Shown here: piece after piece, positions 1-4,186 of the stretch
How positions within the stretch are numbered: the first letter of the stretch is position 1
Layout: every line of letters begins with the position of its first letter
Source: Methanobacteriota archaeon
Lineage (GTDB): Archaea; Thermoplasmatota; Thermoplasmata; RBG-16-68-12
Assembly (NCBI GenBank): GCA_005878665.1
Contig: VBLR01000177.1
Coordinates: forward strand, 1-5,728
DNA length: 5,728 bases
Direction: 5' to 3'
Made by a program: the position numbers and the translations under genes
The notes under the pieces: generated by a model
Database searches by the model: none
What the model was told of the DNA's origin: nothing
Seen by the model: the letters and a program-made list of their open reading frames with translations, nothing else

Positions 1-27
1 TGTGCCTCTACAAATAAATTCCGCTCT

Positions 28-37
28 CCTTAAATAG
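28..37 (+). promoter_or_regulatory. Candidate TATA box for gar1-tfb
   Basis: An AT-rich octamer, TTAAATAG at 30-37, stands out in very GC-rich DNA and resembles archaeal TATA elements. Archaeal transcription usually starts about 25 bases downstream of the box centre, which would be near 57-60. That leaves a leader of about 15 bases that would still contain the G-rich stretch before the gar1 ATG at 74. A second AT-rich stretch, AAATAAATT at 12-20, could be an alternative box with a start near 40, or an upstream element. The call rests on composition and spacing only. Confidence 0.5.
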
Positions 38-73
38 TAGGCACGCATTGCCAGCGACCAGACCAGAGGGGGC

Positions 74-343
74 ATGAGGCGGCTCGGCGTGGTCGAGAAC
101 ATCGCCCACGACGGCACCGTCCTCGTCCGATCCGAGTTCGCCCCCTCGCGAGGCGCCGACGTCCGGGACAAACGAAACCGACCGCTGGGCCAGGTGATAA
201 AAGTGTTTGGACCCGTTCGCGAGCCATTTGCGGCGGTCCGACCCGCCGCGGCCGCCTCGCTATCGTTGATCGGAGCCGACGTGTTCATCGCTGAGGTAGA
301 CCATGCCGACCAAGAAGATCGAAGAAGCCGAAGAAGTCACTAG
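74..343 (+). CDS. gar1: Gar1-like H/ACA ribonucleoprotein subunit
   Basis: This encodes an 89-residue protein resembling archaeal Gar1. In archaea Gar1 binds the pseudouridine synthase Cbf5 in the H/ACA guide-RNA complex and helps substrate loading and turnover. The visible hallmarks are a small beta-barrel pattern beginning LGVVENIAHDGTVLVRS (residues 4-20), a PSRGADVRDKRNRPLGQV segment (24-41) and the diagnostic VFGPVREPFAAVRP motif (44-57). The length is normal for an archaeal Gar1, which lacks the eukaryotic RGG tails. The ATG is chosen because homology begins within four residues of it and a GAGG at 66-69 lies four bases upstream. The last 13 or so codons overlap the start of tfb, so the basic, Ser/Arg-rich tail (EDRRSRRSH) is shaped by the other frame and is probably not conserved. 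Co-transcription with tfb is very likely. The family call is strong from the motifs; function in this organism is inferred. Confidence 0.9.
   Translation: MRRLGVVENIAHDGTVLVRSEFAPSRGADVRDKRNRPLGQVIKVFGPVREPFAAVRPAAAASLSLIGADVFIAEVDHADQEDRRSRRSH
293..297 (+). promoter_or_regulatory. Ribosome binding site of tfb inside gar1
   Basis: GAGGT lies five bases before the ATG at 303, matching the 16S rRNA anti-SD core. It lies inside the gar1 reading frame, so tfb translation can start independently while gar1 is still being read. It supports 303 as the tfb start. Confidence 0.75.
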
Positions 344-1238
344 ATGCCCGGAATGCAATTCGGGCCACCTCTCGTTCGACTACGAGCGCGGCGAGCTCAT
401 CTGCGAAGAATGTGGCCTCGTCCTGACCGACCAGATGATCGACCAGGGCCCGGAGTGGAGGGCCTTCGACGTGGAACAGGGTGAGAAGCGCGCCCGCACC
501 GGCGCGCCGATGACGTACACGATCCACGACAAAGGCCTCTCGACGACGATCGGATGGAAGAACAAGGACTCGTACGGCAAATCGATCCCCACCCGGAACC
601 GCGCCCAGCTGTACCGACTCCGGAAATGGCAACGCCGGATCCGCGTGAGCAACGCGACGGAGCGCAACCTCGCCTTCGCGCTGAGCGAGTTGGACCGGAT
701 GGCGAGCGGCATGGGCCTCCCGAGGAACGTCCGAGAGACGGCCGCGATGGTGTACCGAAAGGCGGTGAACAAGAACCTGATCCGCGGTCGGTCGATCGAA
801 GGCGTCGTCGCGGCTTCCCTGTACGCCGCGTGCCGGCAGTGCAACGTGCCGAGGACCCTCGACGAGATTGCGAATTCCTCCCGCGTGGGCCGCAAGGAAA
901 TCGGCCGGACGTATCGGTTCATGACCCGCGAGCTCAAGCTCAAGTTGATGCCGACGAAACCGCAGGACTACGTGTCGCGGTTCTGTTCCGAACTCAAGCT
1001 CACCGGCGAGGTCCAATCGCGGGCGGTCGAGATCCTGAAAGACGCCCAGGACAAGGAACTCACCTCGGGGCGCGGACCCACCGGCGTCGCCGCGGCGGCG
1101 ATCTACATCGCGTCCATCCTGTGCAACGAGCGCCGCACGCAGCGCGAGGTCGCCGACGTGGCAGGCGTGACCGAAGTGACGATCCGCAACCGATACAAAG
1201 AACTCACCGAGAAGCTCGGCATCAAAGTGGAACTGTAA
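303..1238 (+). CDS. tfb: Transcription initiation factor B (archaeal TFIIB)
   Basis: This encodes a complete 311-residue TFB, the archaeal general factor that joins TBP at the promoter, reads the BRE and recruits RNA polymerase. The N-terminal zinc ribbon has four cysteines (C15, C18, C34, C37). It is followed by the B-reader/linker region, including GPEWRAF (49-55) and RARTGAPMTYTIHDKGLSTT (63-82), close to the archaeal consensus. Two cyclin-like repeats follow, about 115-210 and 218-311. Each carries the TFIIB signature: GRSIEGVVAASLYAACR at 162-178 and GRGPTGVAAAAIYIASILC at 256-274. The helix-turn-helix that contacts the BRE is RTQREVADVAGVTEVTIRNR at 278-297. Length and domain order are normal and no key residue is missing. 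The ATG at 303 has a good SD and overlaps gar1 by 41 bases. The next gene is convergent, so tfb ends the unit. Many archaea carry several TFBs; whether this is the main one cannot be told here. Confidence 0.98.
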   Translation: MPTKKIEEAEEVTRCPECNSGHLSFDYERGELICEECGLVLTDQMIDQGPEWRAFDVEQGEKRARTGAPMTYTIHDKGLSTTIGWKNKDSYGKSIPTRNRAQLYRLRKWQRRIRVSNATERNLAFALSELDRMASGMGLPRNVRETAAMVYRKAVNKNLIRGRSIEGVVAASLYAACRQCNVPRTLDEIANSSRVGRKEIGRTYRFMTRELKLKLMPTKPQDYVSRFCSELKLTGEVQSRAVEILKDAQDKELTSGRGPTGVAAAAIYIASILCNERRTQREVADVAGVTEVTIRNRYKELTEKLGIKVEL

Positions 1239-1241
1239 CTC

Positions 1242-1261
1242 GGTCTCGTGCGAGATCTCGC
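1242..1261. terminator. Overlapping inverted repeats between convergent genes
   Basis: Two dyads overlap in the 47-base gap between the convergent stops of tfb and the membrane-protein gene. The first is a six-pair stem with a four-base loop (arms 1242-1247 and 1252-1257, one G-T wobble). The second is a perfect 12-bp palindrome, GCGAGATCTCGC (1250-1261). They could not fold at the same time. Position suggests a bidirectional end-of-transcript structure, but there is no T-tract on either strand, and archaeal termination normally depends on T-runs. The terminator role is therefore weak; the repeats themselves are directly visible. Confidence 0.25.
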
Positions 1262-1285
1262 TCGCTCGACGCGAATCCGCCGGCT

Positions 1286-1945
1286 TCAGAGATCGTAGAT
1301 GACGGCGACGATGCCGATCGACCAGCCCACAATCCCCGAGACGACATACACCAGTTCGAACGCGGGAGTCGCGTACGGAAGGACGACGACGAAGGCGACG
1401 GCGAACAGCACGGCCGCGGACCAGATCGGCCACATCTCGGCGGCCTCGCGGGGCCGCATCCGCAGGCCTGCCCGGACGATGAGGATCGACGCCCCGAGGG
1501 CCATCACGAGCTGCTCGCTGAAGATCGCCACGTTCGCAGGTTCGGTGCCGGAGGCGAGCACCAGGAGATGATAGGCGAGGATCGCGACGAGGACGACGAA
1601 ACCCCCCGCGACGGACCAACGGAACAGGCTCCACCATCGCCGCACCTCGAGCCGATCCTGGATGCGCCGATACAGGAGGAAGGGAGAGGACAAACGCAGG
1701 GCCACCGTGATGCCGGCGATCGGGACGAAGTAGACGGGGTCCGAGATCGCCGAATTCACCAGGAGGACCGCTCCGATGCCGAGGGCCAAGATGATTACGA
1801 TCAACGCCGCGAACAGAGTCCGGGAGGCGGCGAACGTCCACGCGTGGTGCAGGATCGGAAGGAACGCCAACAGCACGGATCCGGCGACGAGCATCGCGGC
1901 GAACACGTAGACGAGTTGGACTTCGGCGCCGGTCGCGATCGTCAA
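1286..1945 (-). CDS. Seven-helix integral membrane protein, unknown family
   Basis: I do not recognise the family. The 219-residue product is almost entirely hydrophobic, with seven likely membrane helices near residues 10-32, 43-64, 69-91, 110-131, 139-158, 172-190 and 196-216. Arginines cluster in the loops after helices 1, 3 and 5 (for example RRIQDRLEVRR, 93-103, and RAGLRMRPRE, 158-167), while the other loops carry none. The positive-inside rule therefore predicts N-terminus out and C-terminus in. There is no cleavable-signal pattern and no soluble domain. The protein has no lysine and no cysteine, which excludes a retinal-binding rhodopsin. Charged or polar residues within predicted helices are R84, H126, E144 and E197. 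The start is TTG; no other in-frame start lies between it and the upstream gene, and AAGGAGGGA sits directly before it. It follows the PhzF-family gene by 22 bases, so the two are probably co-transcribed. A transporter-like or sensor role is possible but unsupported. The gene call is firm; the function is unknown. Confidence 0.8.
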   Translation of the reverse strand: MTIATGAEVQLVYVFAAMLVAGSVLLAFLPILHHAWTFAASRTLFAALIVIILALGIGAVLLVNSAISDPVYFVPIAGITVALRLSSPFLLYRRIQDRLEVRRWWSLFRWSVAGGFVVLVAILAYHLLVLASGTEPANVAIFSEQLVMALGASILIVRAGLRMRPREAAEMWPIWSAAVLFAVAFVVVLPYATPAFELVYVVSGIVGWSIGIVAVIYDL

Positions 1946-1954
1946 TCCCTCCTT
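1946..1954 (-). promoter_or_regulatory. SD with very short spacing before a TTG start
   Basis: On the minus strand AAGGAGGGA directly precedes the TTG at 1945. GGAGG (1952-1948) matches the anti-SD perfectly but leaves only two bases before the start codon, shorter than usual. The next in-frame candidates are GTG at codon 14 and ATG at codon 18, which lie too far away and would cut into helix 1. The TTG is kept. Coupling to the upstream stop, 22 bases away, may help initiation. Confidence 0.6.
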
Positions 1955-1967
1955 GGACGTTGCCCGC

Positions 1968-2888
1968 TCAGGGGAGCCGGAGATTACCGCGGATGAGCGG
2001 GACGGATTGCCCCCCGACCCGCACGATCTTCGGCTTTCCGTCCTCCGTCTCGACGCTCACCTCGATGCGGCTCGCATGATGGACTTCGATCCCCTGTTCA
2101 ATCACGAACGTCGGCGCGGGCAGCTTCCCCCGAAACGCGAGGTACGCGCCACACGCCCCCGCCGCACTGCCGGTCGCCGGGTCCTCGATTCCAAGATCCG
2201 GGGCGAGCCCCCGTGCGTGGACGGCAGCCCCGGGCGTCTCGCCCCCGAGGGCGAACGTGTAGCAGACGACTTTCTCCCCAAACTTGGAGAGGACCTTCCC
2301 GAGGGCCCGCAGGTCCGGATCGAGGCCCTTGACGACGTCAATCGAACGAAACGGAACCTGAAGGGACGGGACCCCGGTCGCGGCGATCTGGGGGACCAGC
2401 CCTTTCGGACCGAAGTCCTTCGCGCGTACGCCCAGGGCCGAGGCGAGGGGCTCGACATTCTTGACTTCCGCCCCGAGGGAGGGCTCGCCTTGCGTCATGA
2501 TGACTTTCTTCACTTGTCCGGCCTCGCAGATCAATTCGAGCGGGAGCACGCCGATCTCGAGTTCCTGGTAGACGACCGAGGATCCGTCGGGATGAGGGAC
2601 GAGGCCTTCCATGGCCGCGACGAATGCCGTGCCGATCGAGGGATGGCCGGCGAACGGGATCTCGCCCCCCGGCGTGAAGATCCGATTGCGGTAGTGGGCC
2701 GTCGGGTTCGTCGAAGGGAACACGAACGTCGTCTCGGAGAGGTTCATCTCCCGCGCGATTCCCCCCATCTCGACGGCCGAGAGGCCCGTCGCCCGCGGAA
2801 ACACGGCGAGCGGATTGCCGGCGAGCGGCGTGTCCGTGAAGACGTCGACCCGCCAGAAATCGAAAAACCGCTCCGCCAGGCTCGTCAC
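1968..2888 (-). CDS. PhzF-family isomerase/epimerase
   Basis: This encodes a complete 306-residue member of the PhzF family, which shares the two-lobed diaminopimelate-epimerase fold and acts by acid-base proton transfer. The signatures run in order: VDVFTDTPLAGNPLAVF (14-30); NLSETTFV (49-56) with the catalytic glutamate E52; FTPGGEIPFAGHPSIGTA (71-88), whose GHP supplies H82; and EDPATGSAAG (235-244) with D236. These match the Glu/His/Asp active-site set of PhzF (E45, H74, D208 in the Pseudomonas enzyme, from memory). Length is normal for the family. True phenazine biosynthesis is unlikely because no other phz gene is present; most archaeal members have no assigned substrate. The GTG at 2888 is chosen because family homology begins about 13 residues in. 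It is the first gene of a leftward pair with the membrane protein, and divergent from the aminotransferase. The family is secure; the reaction is unknown. Confidence 0.93.
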   Translation of the reverse strand: MTSLAERFFDFWRVDVFTDTPLAGNPLAVFPRATGLSAVEMGGIAREMNLSETTFVFPSTNPTAHYRNRIFTPGGEIPFAGHPSIGTAFVAAMEGLVPHPDGSSVVYQELEIGVLPLELICEAGQVKKVIMTQGEPSLGAEVKNVEPLASALGVRAKDFGPKGLVPQIAATGVPSLQVPFRSIDVVKGLDPDLRALGKVLSKFGEKVVCYTFALGGETPGAAVHARGLAPDLGIEDPATGSAAGACGAYLAFRGKLPAPTFVIEQGIEVHHASRIEVSVETEDGKPKIVRVGGQSVPLIRGNLRLP

Positions 2889-2891
2889 CTC
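2885..2891 (-). promoter_or_regulatory. SD-like GAGGTGA overlapping the PhzF-family GTG start
   Basis: On the minus strand GAGGTGA (2891-2885) is a seven-base match to the archaeal anti-SD, but the annotated GTG lies inside it, so it cannot serve that start. Either the GTG is read from a leaderless or near-leaderless message, or the motif serves a start further in. The only candidate at normal distance is CTG at 2879-2877 (codon 4, five bases away), a rare start codon. The product would differ by three residues. Confidence 0.4.
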
Positions 2892-2916
2892 GGTCCGCGC
2901 GGATGGAGATGCGCGC

Positions 2917-2926
2917 TCTTAATCCT
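2917..2926. promoter_or_regulatory. TTAA element, possible divergent TATA box
   Basis: TTAA at 2919-2922 is the most AT-rich point between the divergent genes apart from a T-run at 2938-2942. Read leftwards (GGATTAAGAG), the usual spacing of about 26 bases puts a start near 2895, a few bases before the PhzF-family GTG, which fits a leaderless message. Read rightwards, it would give a start near 2946 and a leader of about 50 bases for the aminotransferase. The T-run GGTTTTTGG (2937-2943 and flank) is a rival rightward element. Both are weak matches to a consensus. Confidence 0.35.
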
Positions 2927-2984
2927 CGCCCGACAGGTTTTTGGACGCGCCGACCATCCGTCGCGGGGGGACGTCCATCCCGAC

Positions 2985-2996
2985 GCCGAGCTCGGC
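2985..2996. repeat. 12-bp perfect palindrome before the aminotransferase ATG
   Basis: GCCGAGCTCGGC is a perfect palindrome ending one base before the ATG at 2998. It could be an operator half-site pair or a small mRNA hairpin (four-pair stem, AGCT loop) that masks the start region. It may also be chance, since 12-bp palindromes are not rare in several kilobases of GC-rich DNA. No clear SD precedes this ATG. Confidence 0.35.
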
Positions 2997-2997
2997 C

Positions 2998-4185
2998 ATG
3001 CGCGAGGGCATCGAAATCCGCGACCGACGGGTCGCTGACCGGGTGCAGAAGTTCCCGGAGTCGGTCATTCGGGAGATGACTCGGATCGCCGCGCTGCACG
3101 GCGCCGTGAACCTGGCCCAGGGCTATCCGGACTTCGAGCCGCCGAAGGAGCTGACAGAGGCCGCGAAGCGCGCCCTCGACGGGGGATACAACCAGTACTC
3201 GGTCACCTGGGGCGCGCGCGAGCTGCGCGACGCGATCGCGCGCCGAGCCAAGGCCTTCAACGGCATCGATGCGGATCCGGAGTCGAACCTCGTCGTCACG
3301 TGCGGCTCGACGGAAGCGATGATGGCGGCGATGCTCTCCCTGATCAACGACGGCGACGAGGCGGTGATCTTCGAGCCGTTCTACGAGAACTACGGCCCGG
3401 ACGCGATCGTGAGCGGCGCCCGCCCGCGGTATGTCCGCATGGCGTGGCCCGCCTGGACCGTGGACGAGGAAGCGTTGAAGGCCGCCTTCACGGACCGCAC
3501 GAAGGTCCTCATCCTCAATACGCCGAACAACCCGACGGGCAAGGTGTTCACCCGGGACGAACTGCGCACGATCGCGGACCTGTGCGCCGACCACGACGTC
3601 GTCGCGGTGACGGACGAGATTTACGAGCACATCGTCTTCGACGGCGTCCGTCACGTGTCGCTCGCCACGATCGGCGACATGGCCGAACGGACGATCACGA
3701 TCAACGGCCTCTCGAAGACGTACAGCGCGACGGGATGGCGGATCGGCTGGGCGATCGCGCCGAAGACGCTCGCGGACGCGATGCGCCGGACGCACGACTT
3801 CCTGACCGTCGGCGCGCCCCATCCGCTCCAGATCGCGGCCGTCGCCGCGCTGAGCCTGCCGGAGTCCTTCTACGCGGACCTAGCGCGCTCGTATCAGGCG
3901 AAGCGGGACTTCTTCGTCCGCGGACTGCAGGACGCCGGCCTCGAGTGCCGCCCTCCCGGCGGCGCATACTACGTGATGGCCGACTTCGACCGGTTTCCGT
4001 TCGACGACGATTGGGCGTTCGCGATGTACCTCGTGGAACGGCTCCGGGTCGCGGTGGTCCCCGGCTCATCGTTCTACGGCGACCCCGTCGACGGCCGGCC
4101 CTACGTGCGGTTGATGTTCTCGAAGAGAGACGAGACGCTCCGCGAAGCGATCGCGCGCCTCGGGGATTTGCGGGACGTGCGCTGA
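2998..4185 (+). CDS. Class I/II PLP-dependent aminotransferase (KAT/GTK-like)
   Basis: This encodes a 395-residue fold-type I aminotransferase, which moves an amino group between an amino acid and a 2-oxo acid using pyridoxal phosphate. Visible landmarks are QGYPDFEPP (41-49), the cofactor-binding VTCGSTEAM (100-108), NTPNNPTGK (174-182) with N178, VTDEIYE (204-210) with D206 and Y209, and SKTYSATGWRIG (239-250). K240 is the lysine that forms the Schiff base and R248 contacts the phosphate. R371 in YVRLMF matches the arginine that binds the substrate carboxylate. The wording around K240 and in QGYPDF resembles kynurenine aminotransferase/glutamine transaminase K and related COG0436 enzymes, so aromatic amino acids, methionine or glutamine are plausible donors; the substrate is not proven. 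The frame opens upstream at TTG 2941, but those 19 residues look non-homologous, so ATG 2998 is preferred despite a poor SD. The amidohydrolase follows after one base. Confidence 0.95.
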   Translation: MREGIEIRDRRVADRVQKFPESVIREMTRIAALHGAVNLAQGYPDFEPPKELTEAAKRALDGGYNQYSVTWGARELRDAIARRAKAFNGIDADPESNLVVTCGSTEAMMAAMLSLINDGDEAVIFEPFYENYGPDAIVSGARPRYVRMAWPAWTVDEEALKAAFTDRTKVLILNTPNNPTGKVFTRDELRTIADLCADHDVVAVTDEIYEHIVFDGVRHVSLATIGDMAERTITINGLSKTYSATGWRIGWAIAPKTLADAMRRTHDFLTVGAPHPLQIAAVAALSLPESFYADLARSYQAKRDFFVRGLQDAGLECRPPGGAYYVMADFDRFPFDDDWAFAMYLVERLRVAVVPGSSFYGDPVDGRPYVRLMFSKRDETLREAIARLGDLRDVR

Positions 4186-4186
4186 G

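Noticed and set aside
285..1841. 518-codon open frame on the minus strand across tfb and the membrane-protein gene
   Set aside because: Its product is Arg/Pro/Gly-rich with no recognisable domain, and it runs antisense to a certain tfb and in another frame of the membrane gene. It is a by-product of high GC, which makes stops rare.
1286..1945. Membrane protein as a microbial rhodopsin, suggested by seven helices with N-out topology
   Set aside because: It contains no lysine at all, so it cannot form the retinal Schiff base in helix 7, and rhodopsin motifs are absent.
554..1996. 480-codon plus-strand frame spanning tfb and beyond
   Set aside because: It is out of frame with tfb, then antisense to the membrane protein, with a composition of charged residues and glycine typical of shadow frames. 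It has no domain and no SD.
1968..2888. PhzF-family gene as evidence for phenazine biosynthesis
   Set aside because: No other phenazine gene is present, and the family is broad with many members of unknown substrate.
2941..2997. Upstream TTG extension of the aminotransferase by 19 residues
   Set aside because: The extra residues are Pro/Ser/Arg-rich and unlike the family N-terminus, TTG is weaker than the in-frame ATG at 2998, and the extension would consume the promoter region.
1953..3038. 361-codon plus-strand frame antisense to the PhzF-family gene
   Set aside because: The opposite strand carries every PhzF motif in order; this frame has none and would read through the divergent control region.
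2338..3822. 494-codon minus-strand frame crossing the divergent intergenic region
   Set aside because: It overlaps two well-supported genes, has an Arg-rich low-information product and matches no family.
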